NCBI GenBank assembly: GCA_959602045.1
Contig: CAUGRT010000006.1
Location: forward strand, 1 to 64,000
Reading direction: 5' to 3'
DNA length: 64,000 nucleotides
Source of the DNA: an uncultured Clostridia bacterium
GTDB taxonomy: Bacteria > Bacillota > Clostridia > UBA1381
Below the pieces are notes generated by a model, which saw only the letters and a program-made list of their open reading frames with translations, had not been told where the DNA came from and did no database searches. The translations under genes and the position numbers were made by a program. Positions 40,943 to 50,384 of this stretch are shown here, one piece after another; the stretch's first letter is position 1, and the number at the start of each line of letters is the position of its first letter.

Positions 40943-42379
40943 ATGAAGGCTGACAAACTATTTGGGAAGACTTGGCCGGAAAAGTTTGATAATGTAGAAA
41001 TTACGGGAATTGCATATGATTCAAGAAACGTTGTTGAGGGGAACGTTTTCGTATGCATCAAGGGATTTGAAACCGATGGACACCGTTTTGCAAAGATGGC
41101 GGAGAAAAACGGCGCAGCGGTGATTGTTGCGGAGGATCCGGTGGATGTAAACATACCGGTTTGGTATGTTAAAAATTCCCGTCAGGCGATCGCAGATCTG
41201 GCATGTACCTTTTATGAGCATCCTTCCGAAAAGTTTAAGCTGATCGGTGTTACCGGCACAAATGGAAAGACAACGATTACTTATCTTGTGAGAAGTATTT
41301 TGGAAGAAGCCGGAATGAGCGTCGGAATCATCGGTACGAATCAGAATATTATCGGCGACAAGGTTTTGGTAACGCAGAGTACTACGCCGACAACGCCGAA
41401 TGCGCTGGAGTTGCAGCAATTGTTTGACGAAATGGCGCGAAATCAAGCAGATTGTGTTGTTATGGAGGTTTCAAGCCATGCGCTTGAGTTGGAAAGAGTC
41501 CGCGGATGTCATTTTGATGTGGGCGTTTTTACAAATCTGACGCAGGATCATTTGGACTTTCATAAAACAATGGAGAATTATCTCAAAGCAAAGGCGAAGC
41601 TTTTTGATATAAGCGATAAAGGGGTTGTCAATTTTGACGATGACGGCGGCAAGAGAATTGTTGCCGAAAAGGACTGCGATATTTTAAAGGTGGGCTTGAC
41701 TTCGGAGAGCGATCTTTGGGCAGAGAATATTCGGATTACGGCAAGAGGGGATGAGTTTGATCTGAATTATCAGGGCAAGCAATATGCGATGAAAATTGGA
41801 ATCCCCGGAAAATTCAGCGTTTATAATGCAATCTGTGCTGCCGGTGCGGCTTTGCAGCTGGGTATTGATATGGATACGATTCAGCGTGGCTTGGCGAAAG
41901 CAAAGGGCGTTTTGGGCAGAGTAGAGGTTGTTCCGACTGAAACGGATTATACGGTTTTGATTGACTATGCGCATACGCCGGATGGTTTGGAGAATATTAT
42001 TAATGCGGTCAAGGAATTTGCGGAGGGGGATGTTATTACCCTGTTCGGATGCGGCGGCGACCGCGACAATACAAAGCGTGCTGTGATGGGAGAAATTGCA
42101 GGGCGGCTGTCGGATTTCAGCATTATCACTTCGGATAATCCGCGAACGGAAAAACCGGAGGCAATTGTAGAGCAGATTGTGGAGGGGATGCAAAAGACTG
42201 ACGGTAAATATACGGTCATTGTGGATCGCAGAGAAGCGATCGGTTATGCATTGGATCACGCAAAACCCGGAGATGTTATTATTCTTGCCGGAAAGGGGCA
42301 GGAAACTTACCAGATTATCGGAAAAGAAAAGGTTGACTTTGATGAAAGAGTCGAGGTTTGGAAACATCTTCATCATTAA
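40943..42379 (+). CDS. murE: UDP-N-acetylmuramoyl-tripeptide synthase, meso-DAP type
   Basis: A 478-residue Mur ligase that adds the third residue to the peptidoglycan stem peptide. The ATP loop is GVTGTNGKTTITYL; the C-terminal motif SDNPRTEKPEAI is the DNPR form that selects meso-diaminopimelate rather than lysine. So the wall is probably of the meso-DAP type. The frame opens with GTG at 40928, but ATG 40943 lies seven bases after GGGGGT and is the better start. A terminator-like hairpin follows before murF. Confidence 0.95.
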   Translation: MKADKLFGKTWPEKFDNVEITGIAYDSRNVVEGNVFVCIKGFETDGHRFAKMAEKNGAAVIVAEDPVDVNIPVWYVKNSRQAIADLACTFYEHPSEKFKLIGVTGTNGKTTITYLVRSILEEAGMSVGIIGTNQNIIGDKVLVTQSTTPTTPNALELQQLFDEMARNQADCVVMEVSSHALELERVRGCHFDVGVFTNLTQDHLDFHKTMENYLKAKAKLFDISDKGVVNFDDDGGKRIVAEKDCDILKVGLTSESDLWAENIRITARGDEFDLNYQGKQYAMKIGIPGKFSVYNAICAAGAALQLGIDMDTIQRGLAKAKGVLGRVEVVPTETDYTVLIDYAHTPDGLENIINAVKEFAEGDVITLFGCGGDRDNTKRAVMGEIAGRLSDFSIITSDNPRTEKPEAIVEQIVEGMQKTDGKYTVIVDRREAIGYALDHAKPGDVIILAGKGQETYQIIGKEKVDFDERVEVWKHLHH

Positions 42380-42418
42380 AAGAATCCGGAATGGTCGCGT
42401 AGAGAATGGATACAATAG

Positions 42419-42448
42419 AAATGGGCGCGCGGATACGCGTCCATTTTT
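42419..42448 (+). terminator. terminator-like hairpin between murE and murF
   Basis: AAATGGGCGCG (42419-42429) pairs with CGCGTCCATTT (42436-42446), followed by TT and a mixed A/T run. It sits inside a gene cluster, so it may only partly end transcription. Confidence 0.65.
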
Positions 42449-42500
42449 ACAATTATAGAAAAATTCTTGGATTTTTAACATAGGAAAGGAAGAACATAAC

Positions 42501-43871
42501 ATGCAGCAGTTAACAACACAGGATATACTGGACGCTACCGGAGGAAAGCTTTTAAGCGGCAGTGCGGATTTGGTTTTCAATGATGTGACGACCGATTCCC
42601 GAAAAGCCGGGGAGGGCGTACTGTTTATACCGCTTGTGGGCGAGAAGTTTGACGGTCATGAATTTATTAAGGCGGCGTTCGATATGGGCGCGGCGGCTGT
42701 GTTGACGCAGAAAGAAACGGAGCTTTGGCTGGATAAGACAATTATTCGCGTGGAGGATACCTTAAAGGCGTTCCGCGATATTGCGGCATTTTATAAAGCG
42801 AAATACAGGATTCCGACTGTGGCGGTTACGGGCAGCGTCGGAAAAACCACGACAAAGGATATGCTGTATGCGGCGTTAAGCGAGAAATATAATACCATTA
42901 AGACGCCAAATAATTTTAATAACGAAATCGGGGTTCCGATTACGGTACTGATGCAGGAAAAGGAGCATGAGGCGGCTGTTATTGAAACAGGCATGAATCA
43001 CTTTGGTGAGTTGGAGCGGCTGGCGGCAATTATTAAGCCGGATGCGGCGGTGATTACAAATATCGGGATGTCCCATATTGAAAATCTCGGCTCAAGAGAG
43101 GGAATTTTGAAAGCAAAATTGGAGATTACCACCTATTTCGCACCGGAAAATACTTTGATTCTTAATGGTGATGATGAGTATTTATCTACTGTACCCGATA
43201 CCAGGAAATATAAAATCATGCGATATGGAATCGACAATCCGGCAAGTGATGTTCGGGCAAAGGATATTGTAAATCGCGGACTGGAAGGTGTGGAATTTAC
43301 CGCAGTGATCGGTGCGGAGGAATATCCGGTAAAGGTGAGTATTCCGGGACGGCATAATGTTTACAATGCGCTTGCGGCAATCTGTACCGGCTTGGTATTC
43401 GGTGTGAAGCCGGAGGACAGTATCCGTGGTATCGCTAACTGTCAGTATACCTCACAGCGTTTGGAGATTGAGCATCATAAAGGGATTGAGATTATTAATG
43501 ACTGCTATAATGCATCGCCGGATTCCATTCGCGCGGCGTTATCCATTATGCCGTATTCGCTGCAAAAGCGGCGTGTCGCGGTTTTGGGAGATGTTCTGGA
43601 AATGGGAGAATTTGCGGAGCGTGCGCATTATGAATTGGGAAAAGAGATTCTGAAAAACAAGATTGATTTGCTGATTACCGCAGGTCAGAATGCACGGCAG
43701 ATTGCGGCAGGTGCGGCAGACTTGGGATTTACGGAATATCATTGCTTTGGTAAGACGCTTGGCGCTTTGAATTATGTAAAAGAGCATGTTCAAGACGGGG
43801 ATTGCGTTTTGGTAAAGGCGTCGCATGGGATGCATTTTGAGGAAATTGTGGCGGCAATTAAAGAGATTTAA
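42501..43871 (+). CDS. murF: UDP-N-acetylmuramoyl-tripeptide--D-alanyl-D-alanine ligase
   Basis: A 456-residue Mur ligase that adds D-Ala-D-Ala to the stem peptide in the cytoplasm. It has the ATP loop VAVTGSVGKTTTKDML, the NNFNNEIGVPITVL segment and the C-terminal NDCYNASPDSIRAAL motif typical of MurF. SD GGAAAGGAAG precedes ATG 42501. It follows murE after a terminator-like hairpin and is followed by mraY 11 bases later. Confidence 0.96.
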   Translation: MQQLTTQDILDATGGKLLSGSADLVFNDVTTDSRKAGEGVLFIPLVGEKFDGHEFIKAAFDMGAAAVLTQKETELWLDKTIIRVEDTLKAFRDIAAFYKAKYRIPTVAVTGSVGKTTTKDMLYAALSEKYNTIKTPNNFNNEIGVPITVLMQEKEHEAAVIETGMNHFGELERLAAIIKPDAAVITNIGMSHIENLGSREGILKAKLEITTYFAPENTLILNGDDEYLSTVPDTRKYKIMRYGIDNPASDVRAKDIVNRGLEGVEFTAVIGAEEYPVKVSIPGRHNVYNALAAICTGLVFGVKPEDSIRGIANCQYTSQRLEIEHHKGIEIINDCYNASPDSIRAALSIMPYSLQKRRVAVLGDVLEMGEFAERAHYELGKEILKNKIDLLITAGQNARQIAAGAADLGFTEYHCFGKTLGALNYVKEHVQDGDCVLVKASHGMHFEEIVAAIKEI

Positions 43872-43882
43872 GGAGAATTGTA

Positions 43883-44926
43883 ATGAACGATTTAATGATT
43901 TTAAAAAGTTTTTCACTGCTGAATATCTTTCCGTTTGTGGTAGGACTTGTGATTACGGCAGCATTCGGGCCGCTTTTTATTCCGTGGCTGCATAAATTGA
44001 AATTCGGACAGGAAATCCGCGAGGAGGGACCGAAATGGCACCAGAAAAAATCCGGTACGCCAACGATGGGCGGCATTATGTTTATTGTGGGTATCGGCGT
44101 GGCGGTAGTTGCAACGTTGGTTTTGTCGGCGGTGAAAGGGACGTTGGATACGGTATTCGTAAAAGGCTGTCTGCTTCCGTATCTGATTGCGTTAGGGTTT
44201 GGCGCGATTGGGTTTGTGGACGATTATATTAAGGTTGTCAAGAAAAGAAATCTTGGATTGACGCCGATTCAGAAGTTTTCGATGCAGCTTGGCTTGGCAG
44301 TGGTTTATATAGGCGCGTTATATTTGATGGGCGTGCTGGAAACTGATATTTACATACCTTTCGTGCGGCATACGATAGCATTGCCGATGTGGTTGTATAT
44401 CCCGTTTGTGCTTTTCATTATCGTGGGCGTTGTCAATGCGGTCAACCTTACGGATGGCTTGGACGGCTTGGCGGCAACGGTAACGGCGGTCGTGGCGTTC
44501 TTTATGGCGTTTAGCGCGTATGTAGTCTTTGACGCGGAGGGGTTATCGGTATTTTCGATTGCGGTTCTCGGCGGAATGTTGGGATTCTTGATTTATAATA
44601 AATATCCTGCAAAGGTCTTTATGGGTGATACGGGATCGTTATTCCTCGGTGCGGCGGTTGCGCTGATGGCGATTGATCTGAAGATCGAGATTTATCTGAT
44701 TTTGATGGGCTTTATCTATTTTGCAGAAACCTTTTCCGTCATTATTCAGACCTCTTATTTCAAGTATACAAAGAAGAAATACGGCGAGGGACGGCGCGTG
44801 TTTAAGATGACGCCGATTCACCATCACTTTGAGATGTGCGGCTGGGACGAAAAGAAGATTGTAAGAGTATTTTCACTCTTGACAGCGTTGCTGTGTATTG
44901 TTGCATGGTGGGGGATGCCGAGATAG
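43883..44926 (+). CDS. mraY: phospho-N-acetylmuramoyl-pentapeptide transferase
   Basis: A 347-residue membrane enzyme with ten helices that makes lipid I from UDP-MurNAc-pentapeptide and undecaprenyl phosphate. Catalytic motifs are FVDDYIKV, NAVNLTDGLDGLA, FMGDTGSLFLG and the PIHHHFEMCGW histidine loop. SD AAGGAG precedes ATG 43883. In most relatives murD would follow, but here ftsW is next. Confidence 0.96.
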   Translation: MNDLMILKSFSLLNIFPFVVGLVITAAFGPLFIPWLHKLKFGQEIREEGPKWHQKKSGTPTMGGIMFIVGIGVAVVATLVLSAVKGTLDTVFVKGCLLPYLIALGFGAIGFVDDYIKVVKKRNLGLTPIQKFSMQLGLAVVYIGALYLMGVLETDIYIPFVRHTIALPMWLYIPFVLFIIVGVVNAVNLTDGLDGLAATVTAVVAFFMAFSAYVVFDAEGLSVFSIAVLGGMLGFLIYNKYPAKVFMGDTGSLFLGAAVALMAIDLKIEIYLILMGFIYFAETFSVIIQTSYFKYTKKKYGEGRRVFKMTPIHHHFEMCGWDEKKIVRVFSLLTALLCIVAWWGMPR

Positions 44927-45000
44927 TTTGAAAGTGCAGTAAGGCGATTGAAAGCTGTGGTTTCTCAATGAAATTTTCAATAGCAAGGAGAGAAAGAGTA

Positions 45001-46185
45001 ATGGCCCGTAAAAGTATAGCCGCGTACAATAGACAAAATACGGCTTCAAGCCAAAAGAAACCCAAAAAGATATATGCCTGGAATCAGAAACAGGCAGGAG
45101 AAATTGATTATACATTTTTGGTGCTTGTGATTCTTGTGGTGGCAGTGGGACTGGTCATGCTTCTTTCGGCATCGGCTCCTGCCGGAATGACGATTAACGG
45201 AAATTCATATTCGTTTTTCGGAAAGCAATTATTGTGTGCAAGTATCGGCTTTGTCGGGATGTGGTTTGTGTCGAGAATCAATTATAACAGCTACAAGGAG
45301 CTGGTTCCGAAGATGATGTGGTTCTGTGCGTTTTTGCTACTGTTGGTATTGTTCCCCGGAATCGGAAAGAAATTCAATGGTTCAAGACGGTGGCTGAACA
45401 CACCGATCGTGCCGATTCAGCCTTCGGAATTTATGAAACCGGCTATTGCGATGTATTTTGCTTATAGGATTGAAAAGGGTAAGGAAGATTTAAAGACGCT
45501 GCGCGGCAATCTGCCCTATGTGGGCGCATTGCTGATTGTTGTGGCGCTGATGTTGTGCGAAACGCATTTGAGCGGATCCATTGTAATCGCCGGAATTGCT
45601 ATTACGGTTATGATTGCAGGCGGAACGCCGGTGAAACCGTTAATTATCGGCGCGGTTATTTTGCTGCCGATAGGATTGTTTGCGATTCGAATGATGAGTG
45701 ATGTTCGTTGGGAACGTGTTGTCAGCTTTTTGCATCCGTTTGATGATATGCAGGATTCCGGCTATCAAGTGGCACAGGGAATTTATGCAATCGGATCGGG
45801 AAAGCTGTTTGGATTAGGCTTGGGTCAGAGTATACAGAAGTATTCGTATCTGCCGGAGCCGTATAATGATTTTATTTTTGCAATTATTTGCGAGGAAATG
45901 GGATTTGTCGGTGCGGTAGGCGTTATGGCTTTGTTTGCGGCATTGATTATACGCGGCGTCCGCATTGCGGTAAATGCTCCGGATATTTACGGAACTTTAA
46001 CTGCAACGGGGATTGTGGCACAGCTGGCGATTCAAACGCTGCTGAATATTGCGGTTGCAACCTCCAGTGTCCCGAATACCGGCGTGGCGCTGCCATTTTT
46101 CAGCTATGGAGGAACCTCCATTATGACGCTGCTTTTAGAGATGGGCGTACTGCTGAATATCTCACGATATTCACGCAAAAAATAA
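45001..46185 (+). CDS. ftsW: SEDS glycosyltransferase FtsW
   Basis: A 394-residue membrane peptidoglycan polymerase for septal wall. It has a basic N-terminal tail, about ten helices and the SEDS signatures GSRRWLNTPIVPIQPSEFMKPAIAMY and VPNTGVALPFFSYGGTSIMTLLLEMGVLL. An upstream ATG at 44968 is in frame, but AAGGAGA (about 44984-44990) lies ahead of ATG 45001, so the later start is preferred. It probably works with the class B PBP encoded four genes earlier. SpoVE is the alternative identity. Confidence 0.93.
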   Translation: MARKSIAAYNRQNTASSQKKPKKIYAWNQKQAGEIDYTFLVLVILVVAVGLVMLLSASAPAGMTINGNSYSFFGKQLLCASIGFVGMWFVSRINYNSYKELVPKMMWFCAFLLLLVLFPGIGKKFNGSRRWLNTPIVPIQPSEFMKPAIAMYFAYRIEKGKEDLKTLRGNLPYVGALLIVVALMLCETHLSGSIVIAGIAITVMIAGGTPVKPLIIGAVILLPIGLFAIRMMSDVRWERVVSFLHPFDDMQDSGYQVAQGIYAIGSGKLFGLGLGQSIQKYSYLPEPYNDFIFAIICEEMGFVGAVGVMALFAALIIRGVRIAVNAPDIYGTLTATGIVAQLAIQTLLNIAVATSSVPNTGVALPFFSYGGTSIMTLLLEMGVLLNISRYSRKK

Positions 46186-46243
46186 AAATAAAGAAACAGA
46201 TAAAATAAACATATAAAAGAAAAAGATCGGGTGTACTACATTA

Positions 46244-46341
46244 GGGTTTGGCTGTGCTTTTTATTCTATGGAGGCGAGTTCTACTCCGCGCAGCGTAGCG
46301 GATGTCTGAGCCGAAATAGAATAAAAAGCACAGCCAAACCC
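46244..46341 (+). repeat. dispersed hairpin repeat, copy 3 (perfect arms)
   Basis: Arms of 25 bases (46244-46268 and 46317-46341) are perfect reverse complements. The core reads CTATGGAGGCGAGTTC ... TCCGC-GCAGCGTA-GCGGA-TGTCTGAGCCGAAATAG, itself able to form an inner hairpin. It lies within the division cluster, in the same direction as ftsW and murG. Confidence 0.92.
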
Positions 46342-46545
46342 GGATGGTTTAATTTTTATACAAAACAGCACCCCAAAGCTACCCAACAAAATAAATGCAT
46401 GAGCCAGAATGGAGTCAAAAGCATAGTCAAACCCGGATGGCGTAATTTTTATACGAAACAGAGCTCAAAAACCACTAAACAAAGCAAATGCATGAGTCGA
46501 AATGAAATCAAAAGCACCGGCAAATCCGGCCGGTTTAATTTTTTT
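46304..46545 (+). repeat. 93-bp tandem repeat, about 2.6 copies
   Basis: AAAAGCA anchors recur at 46324, 46417 and 46510, exactly 93 bases apart. Each unit runs from TGAGCC(G/A)... through AAACCCGGATGG and AATTTTTATAC to AAATGCATGAG. The first unit begins inside the right arm of hairpin repeat copy 3, so the arm itself has been multiplied. An open frame of 107 codons crosses it, with 31-residue repeats, but changes between units are mostly non-synonymous, so coding is doubtful. Confidence 0.85.
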
Positions 46546-46580
46546 AGATATTAGAGCACAGGAAGAAAGGAAAGAGTGTT

Positions 46581-47687
46581 ATGAGAGTATTATTTGCCGG
46601 CGGCGGAACCGGAGGACATATCAATCCGGCAATTTCGATTGCGGATTATGCCAAATCACAGGATTCTGATTTTAAGGCAGTCTTTATCGGAACGAAGCAT
46701 GGTTTGGAAACCAAACTTGTGCCGAAAGCCGGTTATCCGCTGGAGTTTATTGATATTGAGGGATTCAGCCGTAAGAATATGCTGAAAAATGTAGGTGTTG
46801 CGGCAAAGCTTTTGGCGGCAAGAGCAAAAGTGAAGAAAATCATTAAGGATTTCAAACCGGATTGTGTTGTATGTACGGGCGGCTATGTCAGCGGTCCGGT
46901 GACGATGGCGGCAAAGGCGATGAAAGTACCATCTTTGATCCATGAACAGAATGTTTATCCCGGACTGACGGTGAAAGGCTCGGAGCATTATGTGGACTTT
47001 TTGGCGCTAAGCTTTGAGGAAACCATTAAGCATATGAAACAGCAAGAGAAGTGTGTGGTAACGGGAAATCCGATCCGAACGGAAATCTTGATGGCAGATC
47101 GGGAGGCGGCACGCAAAAAACTGGGGATTGACAGACCGTTTGTGCTGATTTTCGGCGGAAGTCTGGGCGCGGATAAAATTAACGACAACGTTATAAAGAT
47201 TTTGAAACGTATTGTTCAAGAGGATAAAATTTCGTTATTGTTCGGAACCGGCGACCGGAATTATGATAAAATCATGGCGCAGATCAAGGACGAGGGTATT
47301 ACATTGAATGAACATGTTCGCATTGTTCCGTATATTGATAATATGGCGGAATGTATGGCGGCAGCCGATTTGGTGGTTTCCAGAGCCGGAGCGATTACGG
47401 TCAGCGAAATCGCGGCATTGGGGAAACCTTCGATTTTGATTCCATCTCCGAATGTGGTTCGGAATCATCAGGAGCAGAACGCGCGGGAGTTTGAGAAAAA
47501 CGGTGCGGCGGCGCTGATTTTGGAAAGGGATTTAACAGATACGGTGCTTTATGACAAAATTATGTCGATGGTGACGGATCATGCAGCATTGGAGAAAATG
47601 TCTGCCAATCTGAAATCCCTTGCCAAAACGGACGCTCTGGAGCGGATTTATGCGCTGATGCAGAAAATGGCAGAAAAACACTCATAA
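46581..47687 (+). CDS. murG: undecaprenyldiphospho-muramoylpentapeptide beta-N-acetylglucosaminyltransferase
   Basis: A 368-residue GT-B enzyme that turns lipid I into lipid II on the inner membrane face. Motifs: GGGTGGHINPAISIA at the N-terminus, CTGGYVSGPV, LIHEQNVYPG, IFGGSLGADKIN, and VVSRAGAITVSEIAALGKPSILIP with NHQEQNAREF for UDP-GlcNAc binding. It is cut off from ftsW by 395 bases of hairpin and tandem repeats. SD AAAGGAAAG precedes the ATG. Confidence 0.96.
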   Translation: MRVLFAGGGTGGHINPAISIADYAKSQDSDFKAVFIGTKHGLETKLVPKAGYPLEFIDIEGFSRKNMLKNVGVAAKLLAARAKVKKIIKDFKPDCVVCTGGYVSGPVTMAAKAMKVPSLIHEQNVYPGLTVKGSEHYVDFLALSFEETIKHMKQQEKCVVTGNPIRTEILMADREAARKKLGIDRPFVLIFGGSLGADKINDNVIKILKRIVQEDKISLLFGTGDRNYDKIMAQIKDEGITLNEHVRIVPYIDNMAECMAAADLVVSRAGAITVSEIAALGKPSILIPSPNVVRNHQEQNAREFEKNGAAALILERDLTDTVLYDKIMSMVTDHAALEKMSANLKSLAKTDALERIYALMQKMAEKHS

Positions 47688-47693
47688 GAGGAT

Positions 47694-47726
47694 AAGGCGA
47701 TTACAGATTGTAATCGTCTTTTTTTT
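47694..47726 (+). terminator. terminator after murG
   Basis: AAGGCGATTACA (47694-47705) pairs with TGTAATCGTCTT (47709-47720), followed by a run of T. Confidence 0.92.
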
Positions 47727-47796
47727 GATAGACAAGGGATGAAAGGTTTGCATTTGGGGGAGGGTTGTTTCATATACATTAAAGAGGTGATGTTTT

Positions 47797-48738
47797 ATGA
47801 AGCGGATTTTGCTGGCGTTTGTGGGGTTTGTGGGGATTTTAATGCTGATTCCGCTGCTGATCGTGGCGATTATGGGCGGTTTTGCGGATAATTCACGAAA
47901 AGACGGTGAGTTGATTCGGGTTTATTTTGCGGATGAGGATCAAGTTAAGGAAATCAATACATCGGAGTATCTGGTAGGTGTTGTTGCGGCGGAAATGGCG
48001 GCAGACTTTGATGAAGAAGCGTTAAAGGCGCAGGCGGTTGCAGCGAGAACGTATATGGAATATCATAAAGCGAGGGCGGCGGAGCATAAGGATAATGCTG
48101 TGGTTTGTACAGATTATAAACATTGTCAGGCATGGACGAATATTCATGATAAGATGGAGTCGTGGGGAGATTCGGCAAAGCAATATAAGAAAAAAATAGA
48201 ACAGGCGGTTTCCGATACTGCCGGAGAGATTATCACCTATCAAAATGAGCCGATCAACGCGGTTTTCTTCTCGACTTCGTCCGGAAGAACAGAAAATGCC
48301 GGCGACGTATGGGGAGAGGATTTCCCTTATCTGATCAGCGTGGAATCTCCGGGAGAGGAAAATGCTCCAAATTTTATGAGCGAGGTCAATCTTCCTTTGG
48401 AGGAAGTGAAACAGAAAATTTCGGAGAATTTCCCGGACGCTGATTTTTCGAAAGGCTTATTTACCAATATTGTTCGTTCCGATGCAGGGGGAATCCGCAG
48501 CTTGGATATTGGCGGAGTTTTGGTGAAAGGAACTCAGCTTAGAAGTGCTTTTTCGCTGAAATCAACCAATGTGCAGATCAGTGAAGAAAACGGAAATGTG
48601 ATTTTTCGGGTTAAAGGGAACGGTCACGGCGTGGGCATGAGCCAATACGGTGCTGAAGCAATGGCACGGAACGGTTCGAATTATCGGGAAATTCTCCAAC
48701 ATTATTACGCGCAAACCGATGTGACAAAAGGGAATTGA
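47797..48738 (+). CDS. spoIID: SpoIID-type stage II sporulation protein
   Basis: A 313-residue protein with an N-terminal membrane helix and the SpoIID/LytB domain outside. SpoIID is a lytic transglycosylase that thins septal wall during engulfment. Family motifs: YLVGVVAAEMAADFDEEALKAQAVAARTY, VFFSTSSGRTENAGDVWG, and VKGNGHGVGMSQYGAEAMA with the conserved HGVGMSQYGA. SD AGAGGTG precedes ATG 47797. It supports a spore-forming host. It stands alone after the murG terminator. Confidence 0.92.
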   Translation: MKRILLAFVGFVGILMLIPLLIVAIMGGFADNSRKDGELIRVYFADEDQVKEINTSEYLVGVVAAEMAADFDEEALKAQAVAARTYMEYHKARAAEHKDNAVVCTDYKHCQAWTNIHDKMESWGDSAKQYKKKIEQAVSDTAGEIITYQNEPINAVFFSTSSGRTENAGDVWGEDFPYLISVESPGEENAPNFMSEVNLPLEEVKQKISENFPDADFSKGLFTNIVRSDAGGIRSLDIGGVLVKGTQLRSAFSLKSTNVQISEENGNVIFRVKGNGHGVGMSQYGAEAMARNGSNYREILQHYYAQTDVTKGN

Positions 48739-48850
48739 ATTTATTGTTGACATCACTCCGGAATCGTAATATAATAATAGAATAGAATTTCTGCGGCGTG
48801 CGATGGTTCTATCGGCGCTGAGGAGGGGAAAGGAGTTAAGGGTTCGATTT

Positions 48851-50338
48851 ATGAGAAGAAGCGGAATATTAATGCATATTTCCTCTTTACCGTCCGATTA
48901 CGGTATCGGAACACTGGGGAAAGAGGCATATGCGTTTGTTGATTTTTTAAAGGAGGCAGGACAAAGCTATTGGCAGATTCTCCCGATTTGCCCGACAGGA
49001 TATGGCGATTCACCGTATCAGTCTTTTTCGTGCCGTGCCGGAAACCCGTACTTCATTGACTTTGAAACGCTATGCGAGGACGGACTTTTGGAGAAAGAGG
49101 ATTTTACGCAGATTCAATGGGGCGATAGGGCAGATCGGGTAGATTATGAGAATTTGTATCACAATCGTTTCACGGTGCTGAAAAAGGCGTTTGAAAGGTT
49201 TAAGCAAACGGATTTGACGGAGTTTCATCGTTTTCTTGAAAAAAATGATAATTGGATTTCAAACTATGGTTTGTTCATGTCGCTCAAGGAGGAATTTGAC
49301 GGAAAGCCGTGGACAGAGTGGGACGAGGGTGTAAAAAAACGTGATCCTCATGCGCTTTGGATGTTTAAATCCGAGCATGAGGAGGATGTGATGTTCTGGG
49401 AATTTCTCCAATTTGAATTTTACAGACAGTGGTTTCGGCTTAAACGATATGCAAATGAAAACGGAGTGCAGATCATAGGGGATATTCCGATTTATGTTGC
49501 ACCCGACAGCGCTGATGTGTGGGTTTATCCGGATTTGTTTGATCTGGATGAAGAAACACTTCTTCCGCGGTGCGTGGCAGGTTGCCCGCCGGATGCGTTT
49601 TCGGAAACCGGGCAGTTATGGGGGAATCCCGTTTATGATTGGGCAAGGCATAAGGAAACCGACTATAATTGGTGGGTGGATCGGCTGCGCTCGTCATTGG
49701 AATGTTTTGATTGGGTGCGGATTGATCATTTCCGTGGCTTTGCCGGCTATTATGCGATTCCTTACGGGGATAAAACCGCTGAAAACGGCGTATGGAAAAC
49801 CGGGCCGGGCATTGAATTTTTTGATTTTTTAAAGTCTAAGTTTTCTGAACTTCCCATTATTGCAGAGGATTTGGGATTCTTAACGGAGGATGTACATACG
49901 ATGCTCCGCGAAACCGGATTCCCGGGGATGAAGGTTCTGGAATTTGCCTTTAATCCGGATGAACCGAGCAGTTATTTACCGCATAATTATGATAAAAATT
50001 GCGTTGCATATACGGGAACGCACGATAATGATACGCTGATTGGATGGAAACTGTCACTTGATCAGCGGACGCTGGACTATTGCAAAAAGTATATGCGAAT
50101 CGCAACCGATAACAATGAAAAGTTTAGCTGGGAATTTATTAAGGGGATGTTTGCCAGCAGTGCGGATACGGCAATTGTGCAGATGCAGGATTATCTGATG
50201 CTGGATGGTTCGGCGCGCATGAATATTCCTTCGACCGATTCCGGAAATTGGGTATGGCGCGCGTCAAAAAAATCTTTTACTAAAAAATTGGCAAAACAAA
50301 TTTATGATATTACCGATACATATGTAAGACTTCCATAG
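48851..50338 (+). CDS. malQ: 4-alpha-glucanotransferase (amylomaltase)
   Basis: A 495-residue GH77 enzyme that transfers maltooligosyl units during starch or glycogen use. N-terminus RRSGILMHISSLPSDYGIGTLG, then SPYQSFSCRAGNPYFID; catalytic residues are in WVRIDHFRGF (nucleophile Asp), PIIAEDLG (acid/base Glu) and YTGTHDNDT (stabilising Asp). The frame opens at 48803, but family proteins begin at the MRRSGIL segment; ATG 48851 fits. No other glycogen gene lies close by. Confidence 0.96.
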   Translation: MRRSGILMHISSLPSDYGIGTLGKEAYAFVDFLKEAGQSYWQILPICPTGYGDSPYQSFSCRAGNPYFIDFETLCEDGLLEKEDFTQIQWGDRADRVDYENLYHNRFTVLKKAFERFKQTDLTEFHRFLEKNDNWISNYGLFMSLKEEFDGKPWTEWDEGVKKRDPHALWMFKSEHEEDVMFWEFLQFEFYRQWFRLKRYANENGVQIIGDIPIYVAPDSADVWVYPDLFDLDEETLLPRCVAGCPPDAFSETGQLWGNPVYDWARHKETDYNWWVDRLRSSLECFDWVRIDHFRGFAGYYAIPYGDKTAENGVWKTGPGIEFFDFLKSKFSELPIIAEDLGFLTEDVHTMLRETGFPGMKVLEFAFNPDEPSSYLPHNYDKNCVAYTGTHDNDTLIGWKLSLDQRTLDYCKKYMRIATDNNEKFSWEFIKGMFASSADTAIVQMQDYLMLDGSARMNIPSTDSGNWVWRASKKSFTKKLAKQIYDITDTYVRLP

Positions 50339-50344
50339 AAAATA

Positions 50345-50382
50345 AAGGGGACAGTAAAATGAATTTTACTGTCCCCTTTTGA
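50345..50382. terminator. bidirectional terminator
   Basis: A 16-bp perfect stem, 50345-50360 with 50363-50378, flanked by A and T runs, between the convergent malQ and pheA. Confidence 0.95.
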
Positions 50383-50384
50383 TG

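Noticed and set aside
46231..46554. 107-codon frame with 31-residue repeats between ftsW and murG
   Set aside because: No convincing SD, it starts before the palindrome arm, and unit-to-unit changes are mostly non-synonymous; better explained as non-coding repeats.
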